Below, piece by piece: positions 47,958 to 60,085 of a DNA stretch of 64,000 nucleotides. Position 1 is the first letter of the stretch. Each line of letters begins with the position of its first letter. The stretch spans positions 36,340,611-36,404,610 of the forward strand of contig NC_044555.1 of NCBI RefSeq assembly GCF_007565055.1, given 5' to 3'. The notes under the pieces were generated by a model. The model was not told where the DNA came from and ran no database searches. It saw only the letters and a program-made list of their open reading frames with translations. The translations under genes were made by a program, and so were the position numbers. This DNA comes from Rhinopithecus roxellana (lineage: Eukaryota > Chordata > Mammalia > Primates > Cercopithecidae).

Positions 47958-48190
47958 TATCTTATTTGATCCTCACAACAAACTTTTAGTTAAGCAGTGA
48001 AGACAAAATACATTTATTTTAGTCTATTTTTCACATATACCTATCTACTTTTTATGGGTAATGTAAGACTAATAAAATTTAAGTTATGTGTCCAGGTCAT
48101 ATGGTTATTACGATACAAAATTGGGACTATAACTCAGGTCTTCTGAATCCTAAAACAGTTCTGTTTTCATCACTATGCAAACAACTGCCT
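47958..48190 (+). mobile_element. MIR SINE, right part
   Basis: tgatcctcacaacaaactt, then gtccaggtcatatggttatt and actataactcaggtcttctg. Decayed. Confidence 0.6.
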
Positions 48191-49059
48191 TAAGATAATA
48201 AAACACTGATTAGCCAGACCCGAGGAATTGTAATTCTTAGTAATCACATTTTAATTCTGTTCTACAGTTCCTACAGGAGGAAGAGGAATACTGATAACTA
48301 GAAAATAAAGATATAAAACACAATAAAATATTCTCTAGTAGATGCTGAGATCTAAAAGTTACATCTTCAGACCAAGTCTCTTAAAACAGCTTTATTTACA
48401 AGTAAAATAAAGTCATTTTTATAAATGATTTATTTTAAGAATAATGCCTGAAGGTCCTGAAAGATTCTCAATCACCAAAGAATGAATTGCCTTCCCCAGA
48501 CTACCAATACCAAGGCAGCAAAGTGGACTAACACAACTAAAACATGTTTAAAATGTTTTCAGCAGAGGAATGAAACATAACTATGTCATTTTAAATACTC
48601 ACATAGGCAAAAACTACGTAAACCAGAATGCTCATTTTCTAGCATTTTGTTACATTGAAATTGTACTATAATACTTTTCACATAGTATCCCAAATTTATC
48701 AAAATCTTAATGGCAGACAATTGGAAATGACTACTAATTTCTTTAAAGATGCTATGTCCAAATACAGTCACATTCAAAAGTGCTGGGGACAAGGATTTCA
48801 ACATATGATTTTGTAGAGAGACACAACCCATAACAGCTTCCAAACTTTTAGACAAAATTAAGTAATAAGTTTCAAATGAATTTGAATATACTTGGTTCAT
48901 TATGAACTGAGGTCTAAGGTATTTGCCTTATAGTTGTAAATTAGCAGTGCTAATTATAGTTTTTTAAAATTTCTATTTCAAATAATACTGCACCTCCATT
49001 TATGTTATCCCTATTTAACCTCCTAATTTGAAATAAATTCAGATTTATAAAAATTTTCC
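48191..49059. other. Unique AT-rich sequence
   Basis: No repeat recognised. A 104-codon antisense frame (48586-48900) has no recognisable domain, low-complexity AT codon use and no neighbour support, so it is unlikely to be a gene. Confidence 0.45.
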
Positions 49060-49355
49060 GGCCGGGCGCGGTGGCTCAAGCCTGTAATCCCAGCACTTTG
49101 GGAGGCCGAGACGGGCGGATCATGAGGTCAGGAGATCGAGACCATCCTGGCTAACACGGTGAAACCCCGTCTCTACTAAAAATACAAAAACTAGCCGGGC
49201 GAGGTGGCGAGCGCCTGTAGTCCCAGCTACTCGGGAGGCTGAGGCAGGAGAATGGTGTAAACCCGGGAGGCGGAGCTTGCAGTGAGCTGAGATCTGGCCA
49301 CTGCACTCCAGTCCGGGCGACAGAGCAAGACTCCGCCTCAAAAAAAAAAAAAAAA
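49060..49355 (+). mobile_element. AluY, Old World monkey type (AluYR-like)
   Basis: Near-consensus Alu with ggctcaagcctg, gagacgggcggatcatgagg, actagccgggcgaggtggcg and gatctggccactg. Its flanks aaaaattttcc and aaaatttcc support a recent insertion. Same lineage as 205-517. Confidence 0.95.
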
Positions 49356-49891
49356 TTTCCAGTAGTCTACCGCGTTCCTAGGTACCCTCATTTAGCTTCC
49401 TCCATTGTTCACATCTTACATAATAATAGTACAATAATAGAAACCAAAAAATTAATATCTACTTAACACAACTAAATTACAGACATATCTCATTTTATTG
49501 TGATTCGCAGATATTGTGTCTATTACAATTTGAAGGTGTTTGGCAACCCTGCATCTAGCAAGTCTATCTGGACCATTTTGCCAGCAACATGTGTTCACTT
49601 CATATCTCTGTGTCACATTTTGATAATTCTCACATTATCAAATAATAACTTCTTCATTATTATTCTATCTATTATCATGATCTATGATCAATTATTTTTG
49701 ATGTTACTATTGTAATTGTCTTGGGCTACTACAAACCATGCTCATATAAGATGGTGAATTTAATTGGTAAATGCTGTGTGTATTCCGAGTGCTCCACTCA
49801 CTGGCTGTTCCCCCGTCTCTTTCCCTGTCTTTGGGTCTCCTATTTCCTGAGACACAACAGTACTAAAATTAGGCCAGTTAATAACCATACA

Positions 49892-51683
49892 ATGGTCTGA
49901 AAATGTTCAAGTGAAAGGAAGAGTTGCACATCTCTCACTTTAAATAAAAAAACAGAAATGACTAAGGCATGATTTTGGCCTATGTAGGCTTTGACATGCC
50001 TTCCTCACTTGACATGTGGGCGTGTCAAAGGCCACATATGCCAAAAGCAAGGTCTCTGGCACCAAACAGCCAAGTTGTGAATGCAAAGGAAAAGTTCTTG
50101 AAGGAAATTAAAAGTGCTACTCTAATGAACACACAAATGATAAGAAAGTGAAACATTCTTATTGCTGTATGGAGAAAGTTTTAGTAGTCTGAATAGATCA
50201 AACCAGCCACAACATTATCTTAAACCAAAGCCTAATCCAGAGAAAGGGCCTAACACTCTTCAATTCTATAAAGGCTGAGAATGGTTAGAATGACTCAGAA
50301 GAAAAATTTGAAGCTAGCAGAGGTTGAGTCATGAGGTTTAATGTAAGTAGCCCTCCTCATAACATAAAAATGCAAGGTGAAAGCACAAGTGCTAAATGAG
50401 GAGCTACAGGTTATCCAGGAAATCTAGCTAAGATAGTTGATGAAGGGGACTACACTAAACAACACATTTTTAATGTAGATAAAACAGCCTTATATTGTAA
50501 GGTGTCATCTAGGACTTTTTTAGCTGGAGAGAAGTCAATGCCTGGTTTCAAAGCATTAAAAAGCAGTCTGACTCTATTGTTAGGGGCTAATGCAGCTTGT
50601 GACTTTGAGTGGAAGTCAATGCTCAATTATCATTATGAAAATTGTAGGGTCCTTAACAGTAATACTAAATATATTCTTCCTGTGTTCTGTAAGTGGGACA
50701 ACATAGACTGAATGACAGCACATCTGTTTACAGCTTGATTTACTGAACATTTTAAGCCCACTTTTGAGACCTACTGTTCAGAAAAAAAGAGTCCTTTCAA
50801 GGTATTACTGCTCATTGACAATGAATCCATTTATCTAACAGCTCTGATGAAGATACACAAGGAGATTAAAGAAAATTTATTTGTTTACATGCCTGATAAT
50901 ACAATATTCATTCTGCAGCCCATGGATCAAGGAGTAATTTTGACTTTCAAGGCAAAAAAAATGTATTTAAGAAATACATTTCATAAGACTATAGCTGCCA
51001 TAGATTGAAAGTTTTCTAATGGAAAAGTAAATTGCAAACCTGGTAAGGATTCATTATTCTGGATGTCATTAAAAACATTTGTAATTTATGGGAGCAAGTC
51101 AAAATATCAACATTATGAGGGGTTTGGAAGAAGGTGTTTCCAACCCTTCTAGGTGACTTTGAGAGGTTGAAGACTTAAGCAGTGGAAGTCATTGCAGATG
51201 TGGCAAAAATAACAAGAGGACTAGAATGGAGCCTGAAGATGTGACTGCATTGCTGAAATTTCATGATAAAACTTGAATAGATGAGGAGTTGTTTCTTATG
51301 GATGACCAAAGAAAGTGAGATGAGATCTACTCCTGGTGAAGATGCTGTAAACATTGTTAAAGTGACAACAAAATATTTAAAATATTACATAAACTTAGTT
51401 GCTACAGCAACCACAGGGTTTGAGATGATTGACTCCAATTTTGACAGACATTCCAGTGTGGGTAAAATGCTATCAAATAGCATCTCATGATACAGATAAA
51501 TTTTTCAGTAGAAGAAGAGTCCATTGATGTTGAAAATGTTATTGTTGTCTTATTTTAAGAAATTGCCTCAGCCACCCCAACCTAGAGCAACTACCACTCT
51601 GATCAGCCAGCAGCCATCAACACTGAGGTAAGACCCTCTACTAGCAAAAATATTACAACTCATTAAAGTCTCAGATGATTATT
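49892..51683 (+). pseudogene. Tigger1 transposase remnant
   Basis: Decayed DDE/D transposase gene of the pogo group (DNA-binding CENP-B-like HTH region, then catalytic core). It starts at the ATG at 49892, where codon 3 is already TGA. Readable segments include NAKEKFLKEIKSATLMNTQMI (HTH region, 50080-50145) and SRTFLAGEKSMPGFKA (50505-50555). Catalytic-core aspartates survive in FNVDKTA (near 50471-50490) and LLIDNES (near 50810-50830), although neighbouring residues are changed. Stops and frameshifts occur throughout, and the C-terminal part ends TCAGATGATTATTAG. Long non-functional; such sequences have elsewhere been domesticated, but nothing here suggests that. Confidence 0.85.
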
Positions 51684-51770
51684 AGCATTTTTAGCAATCA
51701 AGTATTTTAAAATTATGTTATGTACATTGTTGTTTAACATAGTGCTATTGCACACTTAATAGACTCTAGT

Positions 51771-52134
51771 TAATATGGTTTGACTATATCCCCACCCAAA
51801 TCTCATCTTGAATTTTAACTTTCATAATTCCCACATGTTGTGGAAGGCACCTGGTGGAAAATAATGGAATCATGAGGGTGAATTCTCCCATACTGTTCTC
51901 ATGGTAGTGAATAAGTCTCACAAGGTATGATGGTTTTATAAGGGGTTTCCCCTTTTGCTTGGCATGCATAGTGTCTTGCCTGATGCCATGTAAGATGTGC
52001 CTTTTGCCTTCCACCATGATTGTGAGGCCTTCCCAGCCACATGGAACTGTTAGTCCATTAAACCTTTTTTTTTAAAAATAAATTACCCAGTCTCAGGTAT
52101 GCATTTATCAGCAGAGTGAGAACAGACTAATACC
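51771..52134 (+). mobile_element. THE1 5' LTR
   Basis: taatatggtttgactatatc to gagaacagactaatac, 364 bp, inside the 3' part of Tigger1. Confidence 0.93.
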
Positions 52135-53716
52135 GTAAATTAGTACCAGTAGGGTGGGGTGCTTCTTTAAAAGCATGAAAAAATGTGAAAGTGGCTTTGG
52201 AACTGGGTAACAGGTGAGGTTGGAACAGTTTGGAGGGCTTAGAAGAAGACGGAAAAATGTAGGAAAGATTGGAACTTCCTAGAGACTTGTTGAATGAGTT
52301 TGACCAAATGCTGATAATGATATAAACAGTGAAATCCAGGCTGAGGTTGTCTCAAATGTAGATGGAGAACTTGTTGGGAACTGGAGTAAAAGTTACTCTT
52401 GCTATGTTTTAGCAAAGAGACTGGTGACATTTTGTCCCTGCCCTAGAAATTTGTGGAACATTCAACTTGAGGGAGATGATTTAGGCTATCTGGCAGAAGA
52501 AATTTCTAAGCAGCAAAGCATTCAAGAAATGACTTTGATGTTGTGAAAAGAATTCAGCTTTAAAAGGGAAACAGAACATAAATGTGTGGAAAATTTGCAG
52601 CCTGATGATGTGATAGCAATAGGAAAATCCATTTTCAGTAGAGAAATTCAAGCTGGATGCAAAAATTTGCATAGGTAATGAGGAGCCAAATGTTAATCAC
52701 CAAGACAATGGGGAAAATGTCTCCAGGTCATGTCAGAGACCTTTACGGCAGTGCCTCCCATTACATGCCCAGAGGTCTAGGAGAAAAAAATGGTTTCATA
52801 AGTGATGCCCAGTGCCCCCCTCTGGTGTGCAGCCTAAGGACTTGATGCCCTGTGTCCCAGCTGCTCTAGCCATGGTTAAAAGGGGCCAAGGTACAACTTG
52901 AGCCATAGTTTTAGAGGGTACAACCCCCAAACCTTGGCAGCTTTCACATGGTGTTGAGCCAGCAGGTACACAGAAGTTAAGAATTGAGGTTTGGGAACGA
53001 ACCTCTGCCTAAGTTTCAGAGGATGTATGGAAACGCCTAGATGTCCAAGCAGAATTTTGATGCAGGGGCAGGGCCCTCATGGAGAACCTCTGTTAGGGCA
53101 GTGCAGAAGGAAAATTTGGGGTTGAAGCTCCCACACAGAGTCCCTACTGGGACGCTGCCTAGTGGAGCTGTGAGAAGAGGGCCACCATCTTCCAGACCCC
53201 AGAATAGTAGATCCATCGACAGCTTGCACTGTGAACCTGGAAAAGCTGCAGACACTTAATGCCAGTCTGTGAAAGCAGCTGGGAGAGAGGCTGTACCCTA
53301 CAAAGCTGCAGAGGAAGAGCTGCCCATGGCCATGGGAATCCACCTCTTGCATCAGCATGACCTGGATATGAGACATGGAGTCAAAGGAGATCATTTTGGA
53401 GCTTTAAGATTTGACTGCCTTGCTTGATTTTGGACTGGCATGGGGCCTTTAACCCCTTCATTTTGGCCAATTTCTTTTATTTGGAATTGGTGTATTTATC
53501 TGATGCCTGTACCTCTGTTGTATCTATGAAGTAACTAACTTGTTTTTGATTTACCGTCTCATAGGCTGAAGGGACTTGCCTTGTCTTATACAAGACTTTG
53601 GACTATGGACTTTTGAGTCAACGCTGAAATGAGTTAAGACTTTGGGGAACTTTTGGGAAGGCATGATTGGTTTTGAAATGTAAGGACATGATATTTGGGA
53701 GGGGCCAGGCCTGGAA
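52135..53716 (+). mobile_element. THE1 internal sequence
   Basis: Complete non-coding MaLR interior, about 1.58 kb, colinear with 27939-29520 (ggaactgggtaacaggtgag; ggagaacctctgttagggca; gttaagactttggggaactt). Antisense frames of 72 and 105 codons recur in all MaLR copies here and are not genes. Confidence 0.93.
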
Positions 53717-54073
53717 TGATATGATTTGTCCATGTACTCATCTAAATCTCATCTTGAATTGGAGCACCCATAATTCCCACATGTTGTGGGAGGGATCTGG
53801 TAGGACATAATTGAATCTTGGGTACAGTTCCCCCATACTGTTCTTGTAGTAGGGAATAAGTCTCACAAGATCTGATGGTTTAAAAAGGGGTTTCCCCTTT
53901 CACTTGGCTCTCATTCTCTCTTGCCTGCTTCCATGTAAATCATGCCTTTTGCCTTCTGCCATTATTGTGAGGCCTCCCCAGCCACATGAAACTGTGTGTC
54001 AATTAAACCTCTTCTTCTTTATAAAGTACCCAGTCTTGGATATTTATCAGCAGCATGAGAAAAAACTAATACA
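53717..54073 (+). mobile_element. THE1 3' LTR
   Basis: tgatatgatttgtccatgta to aaactaataca, 357 bp. It pairs with the LTR at 51771-52134, giving a complete THE1 of about 2.3 kb. Confidence 0.93.
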
Positions 54074-54190
54074 ATATTATAGCGTAAGAATAACTATTAT
54101 ATGCACTTGGAAACAAAAAAATATGTGTAATATCCAGTTTATTGCAGTGGGGGGTCTGGAACTAAACCTGCAATGTATTTGTACAGACTT

Positions 54191-54550
54191 TATTCAGATT
54201 TCACCAATTCTTCCATTAAAGTTATTTTCCTGTTCCAGAATATAATCCAGGATCCCACATTGCAATTAGTTATTAAGTCTCCTTGGTCTCCTCTAGTCTG
54301 GCACAGCTCCTCAGTCTTTCTTTCTCTTTATGAGTTGGAATCTTTTGAAAAGTACTAACCAATTATTTTAAAGAATGCTTCTCATTTTATATTTTCCTGA
54401 TTTTTCAATATGATTCAATTCAGATTATATATTTTGTACAAGAATGCAAAAGAAAAGAGTCTGTGCCCCTTTTCATGAACCTTATCAGTAAGCGGGTACA
54501 TGGTGTCCCTATGTCTCATCACTGGTGCTGTTAACTTTTATCTCTTGATC
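54191..54550. other. Old interspersed-repeat-like sequence
   Basis: tttcaccaattcttccatta, ggatcccacattgcaattag and atgtctcatcactggtgctg resemble an ancient L1M-type untranslated segment. Family and strand are not secure. Confidence 0.35.
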
Positions 54551-54554
54551 AAGG

Positions 54555-54775
54555 ACTTACTATTTTCCAGGCATTGAAACAAACACATTGCATAGATCAT
54601 TTTGCTTAGTCTTCACAACCCTATACATTAAACACTATTACTGCACACAGTTCATATTTAATGAAACTGAGCCTTTTAGGGGTTGAGGAACTTGCCCAAT
54701 TACACAGTTTGTAAATAGTGACAGCTAATAAACTTTGATTCTGAGTAGTCTAGCTTTTGAACCTCCCCTCTTAAT
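54555..54775 (+). mobile_element. MIR SINE
   Basis: ttttccaggcattgaaacaa, cttcacaaccctatacatta, ttgcccaattacacagtttg: MIR core. Confidence 0.75.
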
Positions 54776-55095
54776 TTATATGTATAATGCCTCCCTACAC
54801 TTAAAAAGTGGGTTTGCCCTTTGTTTAAAACTCATACCATTAAGTTATTGCTATTATTTCCCCTACAGCTCATCACTACATACAGTACTGCTAGTCAGTC
54901 ATGAGTTTTGATATCTGCAAGTCCTTCTCTCTCAACTCAAAGAGGCATAACAGGTTGAAATTGGGTTTTGAGAATGTTTCACAAGACTCTTAAGTGAACT
55001 CAAATGTTTGTCTATGTGCATCTGTGCACTTTAATGCAATGCACATATTTCTGTTAGCAGTGGTACATATCTGGGTTACTGGCAGCAAATCCTTA
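54776..55095. other. Unique sequence
   Basis: No gene or repeat recognised. The overlapping 61- and 71-codon frames (54990-55209) run into the LTR. Confidence 0.45.
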
Positions 55096-55099
55096 TGGG

Positions 55100-55745
55100 T
55101 CTGTAACAACTTCAATTCTTGCCTCCTCAGGAGAAAGAATTCAATTGAAGGGCATAAGGGAAAAAAACAGACCAAGGCAAGTTTCAGAGCAGGAACAGAA
55201 GTTTATTAAAAACTTCCTTCCTTGCTTTAGAACAGGAAAGAAAAGAAAGTACACTTGGAAGAGACCTGAGCAGGTGACTAGAAGGACAAGTGCTGGGTTT
55301 GACCTTTTGAACTGGAGTTGTATATGTTGGCATACCTCTGGGGTCTTGCATCCCTTTTCCCATTTTTATTCCCTTAGGGTGGGCCACCCACTGTGTGGTG
55401 GCCTAACACTTGGAAGGTGAACATGCGCAGTGTGTTTAAAAAATTATACACATGCCCACCAGAGACATTCTTCTCTTTCTAGTGGAATGTCCCCAGTCAT
55501 ACTCTACCATTTTGTCTCTTAGTGTTCATGCTCGAGCTTACTTTTCCAACTCCTGAAAGCTGCCAATTACTAGTTACAGTTGTTTCTAGTCTATATAGGG
55601 AGACTTCCTTTCCCTGGTGCTGACTGGAACCAGTTATTATTTTAGAGAGACAGTTAACAACAGCCTGACCATCACCTGACATTCACCTGACTTTCCTGGT
55701 GGGGGAGTAGGGGGCCCATCTCCTGCCCCACTCATATTACCTACT
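55100..55745 (-). mobile_element. Probable ERV1-type LTR at the 3' side of copy B
   Basis: ggaacagaagtttattaaaa is a reversed polyadenylation region. Downstream are LTR-like GC-moderate blocks (gggtgggccacccactgtgt; aacatgcgcagtgtgttta; ggtgggggagtagggggccc). It adjoins ERV interior copy B in the same inferred minus orientation. Family not assigned. Confidence 0.55.
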
Positions 55746-58700
55746 GTAATATTTTTTCTCCAAGAGTCCAAGACCCCAAATTTTTGGTGTGAATGAATGA
55801 AGGCCAGTGTTCTGTAACTACTCCCTGCTGACAGAGAAGCAATGGTGGTGGTTCTGTGGATCTTGGCCTCTTGCTAGCTGTCAAGGGAGGAGGGTGGCTC
55901 TTTGGGTTGGTGAAAATGGTATCCAACCAGGTCCAAGGAAGAAAGGGGTAGGATTTCACCTCTATCCTATCTCACCAATAGGCAGTCCAGGGATTCTCTA
56001 TAGAAGGATGTCTCTTGAATATTGAGAGGACAGTATTCCTCACTGAGTATCATCTGGAACTTGATGCCCTGAAGATGAGAAGCGATAAATCAGGTTATTA
56101 GATTTAGAAGAATGTTAAAATGCAAAAGGGGGATGAGGGCAGTTCTAAAAATCCCAAGGCTGCCAACACATCAAGGTAGCTGATGGCTACAGTCATGCCT
56201 ACTAAGACACTGGGTGCATGGGGTTGGTAGCCAATTCCTGTGTGCCCAGAATTAGAATATTGATCCAGATTTTTATGTTACACATCCCTTTTGTTCATTC
56301 TGAGTTGCAGCCAGAAATCACTGGCTGGTTCACAGGAATAATCAGGGTTAGTCTAAAATGCAGACAAAAACTTAAAACCTGCTGAGACTAGAGTCTAATA
56401 ACAGGTGTGCCATAATTTTTGAAATATAATTTGTCTCTCTCTAGTCTTCATTTATTATTGAAAACAAATTATAGGATGGATTTGTTTGTAAAATAAACTT
56501 TAGTCTCATTATACTTGGCCTGATTATTTGTATAAAATGCAACAAGAATAATTATTTTTCATGTAGGCTTTTAAAATTTGCTTTGATGGAAACTTGTTCC
56601 ATGAGAAGTCTCAAATAAGATTTCTTTAAAGTCAAGCCCAGCCGTGAATGTGTACCCTCAAGTATGTATCAGTTGGGTACATTCTTCTCCTCTTGAGATT
56701 TCAAGGTAAGTTGGGGCTTCTGGGCCTGTTAGAACGTGACATTCTTTACTTACCATAGGTCAGGTTACCCTGTACAGAGACTGTGGAGACAGTATGAGTC
56801 CGGTTTTCCCAAGGGGCTTTTATTGGCTTTGTAAGTCAAGTTTAATTCCTTAAAGGAAAGCATGCCATTCCAGTCAAAGCCTTTGAAAGATAACCAGTTT
56901 CTCCAATTGTGTCCTGTTGCAGAAGAAAACATTCTTATTGCACTTACGAAAACAACTAGATTCCCATAAGTTAAGAATACTCACAAATATTTTCCACATT
57001 CGGGAGAAATCAGGTAGAGAAGAACATATGTGCTCCAAATTTTGTCCACAGGAGTATACTATACTCAATTGTTAAAAGCTATAAATAACTCAAAGGAAAA
57101 GTTTTCTTGGCTCTGAAAAAAAAAAAAAAAAAAAAGAATCAACATCATTTTAAGCAAAAAGTCAAAAAAAGATTACTTTCATCTCCTATTAGTTTAGTCC
57201 ATTCAGTTAACCCCAGTTCTTCTTGATATTCACTAACATTTTAGCTCTCTGTGTAAAATAAGTGAATCCTGAAAGTTTCATTTATTTTAATGTCATAATA
57301 TCCAAAGTTATCAGCAACTTGCATTCAAAAGCACCTGTCAAAGTCCTATAGCTGATTATAAACCATCTTTTGAAGAGGATTAAAACAAAGCAACAATTGT
57401 CAGTGGATGATAAAAAAATCTTAGGGCAGCCACAATTAAAGACACAATTGACAAGAAAATGTGTTACCTCTGTGGCACACAACAATTTTACATAACAATT
57501 ATAATTATGAATAACATAAAATTAAGTGATATCAGAATTTCATACTTTTGGAACACATACCAATAACATTTATACAAATACAGCCCAAAGAAAGCCAAAC
57601 ACCATTTCATATTTGACAATGCTTCCTATATGGTTTTTATACAAAATAAACCAAATATGTAATTTTTGGACTTTAGAGGACACAATATCTAAAAGATTAA
57701 GTTAGAAAAAATATATAATTTATAATTCTGTTTTGGAAAATTTATCAAATATCAAAGGTTTAAAAACCTTAATATTATAAAATCAAATCCCAGGTTACCA
57801 TAAGTCATTTACTTAGCCAAAACAATAACTTAAAAATCGTTTTTCAGGCAAAATCGTATACTCATTAAGAGGGAAGCCAGCTTTCCGAACAACCTGTCTC
57901 TTTTTTCCCCTTCTTTTCCCTATAGTTTACTCAAAAGGCAAACAAAAATCTTCCATTATTTCTTAATATTACATGAAAATCTTGTTCAAGAGAGAAAGTC
58001 AAATTTTACATTTGCATTAGTATACTCTTGATGTTAAACCCAATTTTTAATAAAACCTTGTAAGCAAATCTATTCAGTTTTAAGCAGTTTGATCATAAGG
58101 TAAGATTCTTATAAACCTTTTATACCCCTTTACAATATTTTGTTAAAGAGTAGGACAGAGTTTTAAGAAAACTGTGTTGTGTGTTTATTCTGATTTTACT
58201 ATACGAATAAACTGATTAATGCCCCTTTAACTTTAGCCAATATGTTCACAAACAGAATTTCTTTTACATGACTAATTTGTTTCTTATAAACCTTCCATAA
58301 CATGTCCAACCCTTCAGGTTTATCCTATGTAACTTGAAACAATCCTTAACCCTTTTAATCTAGGCAAAACAATCCACATCCCATGACTTCTCATAATCTT
58401 TATCAAAAACACATTTTACTTTTCTCACATACCTTGCGTGTAAAACTGTTTCTTCAGTAGTCTCAATTACATGTTACAATATCAACTCAGCAACTTTTAT
58501 TTTCAGTGAAAAACATGGTAAGTAAACGATTTTAGTTATGTACCACCCATGGAGCCTAGGACACCAGACAGAAGTGTCCATAATATCTGACTCTTTCCCG
58601 CATAGCCAGAGGCTGTGGCTAACTCCACATGTCCTAGGTTTTACCTAGAATCTAATGGCTCTAAAGCAGGTAAGTTGAACAACTGTCAAGTTAAAGAAGC

Positions 58701-59620
58701 AGTTTATAACATTACAGCATTTGGCAAACCTAATATTTGACCTGATTTAGACCAAACGTCTAAATGTTGAAGACATTTCTTTTTACCAATAATTTTTAAA
58801 ACTATCTTTATTCCCTAAACCTCAATTGTGAAAAGCTATGAATTTTACATGAGCTAAAGTTATGTGAACTAAAGGCATTACAGTTCTTATTTTTCTAACA
58901 ATATTTGATTTAAGTGCTTATTATTTTGTAAACCAATTAATTAGAACTCCTTTATATAAACAACAGACACAACACATATAAATACATAGACAGACAGAAG
59001 ATTCAATAGTTGTAAGATTTTTCATTTGCCAGTTTTTAAGTTTCTTAATTGTATGCTTTAGGCTGGAGCCCTTTGAGAAACAGGGCTGGGAAAACATGCA
59101 GTTTCCAGAGCCTGATAAGCACAGCTGGAAGACAAAACAGATCTCCAAACATTGAGGGTCCTTTTTATACCAGATCCTAGATCCCCAAAAGGAGAATCAG
59201 CACATTTTGTATGGGAGTCTTATCTCTCATTGGGAGGTCGGGATGTTTCTATATCTTCCAGGTGGCCAAGAGCATGATTTTCTAATCTAAATGCCAAAGA
59301 ACCGAGTATCCCCCATAACTGCCATTAGTCATCCATAAAAGCATATTTCCTACTTAGTTATTACCAAATTTCTGTCATAATGCTAAGTAATTTCTGATAC
59401 TCCCGAAAGTCAAAAACATCAGTCAGCACAATGCAAAACATAACAGAGCCATAGGTTTTGAGAAGAATCTATCCACTTTTAATTTCTGGAGTTCCATGAG
59501 GAAAACAGAGGTTTCTCCCTGAACTGGGTCTGTGGTACCTCCTCTGTCTTTCCCAAGGAGTCCCAAGCTGTTAGAAATTATTTTGGGTCTTCTCGTGTGT
59601 GCATCAAGCGTGGCAATAAG
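55746..59620 (-). mobile_element. ERV1-type non-coding interior, copy B
   Basis: About 3.9 kb without a recognisable gag, pol or env frame. The part 56360-59000 is colinear with copy A (35250-41200) but diverged, and lacks the L1 found in A. It contains an 18-A/G-interrupted A run at about 57116-57135. No splice or promoter signal can be asserted from the sequence alone. Confidence 0.55.
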
Positions 59621-59761
59621 ATGAAATGGAAAAAAAATTAAGTCAACTGAGAAGAAAAAAAACTCTTTTATTCAGAAAAGTAAGATTCAAGAAGAGAAAA
59701 AACAAAGGCCTTTTAAGTATATGTATAGCTTGTATATCTGCTTTTAATGAAGCTGACTTTT

Positions 59762-60085
59762 TTTTGTTTGTTTGTTTTTGTTTTTGTTTTTTTTTTTTCC
59801 TTTTGAGATGGAGTCTCGCTCTGTCGCCCAGGCTGGAGTGCGGTGGCACAATCTCGGCTCACTGCAAGCTCCGCCTCCCGGGTACACACCATTCTCCTGC
59901 CTCAGCCTCCTGAGTAGCTGGGACTACAGGCGCCCCCCACCATGCTCGGCTAATTTTTTGTATTTTTAGTAGAGACGGGGTTTCACCGCATTAGCCAGGA
60001 TGGTTTCTATCTCCTGACCTCGTGATCCGCCCACCTCGACCTCCCAAAGTGCTGGAATTACAGGCGCCAGCCCCCGCACCCGGCC
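59762..60085 (-). mobile_element. AluY SINE
   Basis: (tttg)n/poly-T end, gagatggagtctcgctctgt through gccccgcacccggcc-like end. The target duplication aat(g/c)aagctgacttt lies at 59746-59760 and 60086-60100, with one difference. The 95- and 65-codon frames here are Alu sequence. Confidence 0.95.

Larger units (their letters stand above)
49480..54190 (+). mobile_element. Tigger1 DNA transposon, split by THE1
   Basis: A pogo/Tigger-family cut-and-paste element. The left terminal repeat cagacatatctcattttatt starts right after a TA (49478-49479). The right end is decayed (tttattgcagtggggggtct; ctaaacctgcaatgtattt, to about 54190). Removing the THE1 (51771-54073) leaves about 2.4 kb, the length expected of full Tigger1. 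It carries an internal inverted copy at 49985-50033 (see findings). Confidence 0.93.

Noticed and set aside
48586..48900. 104-codon antisense frame in unique DNA
   Set aside because: No domain, AT-driven composition and no splice or promoter support. Chance is the simpler explanation.
49892..51683. Tigger1 transposase considered as a domesticated gene
   Set aside because: Stops from codon 3 onward, many frameshifts and a THE1 downstream; no long open frame remains.
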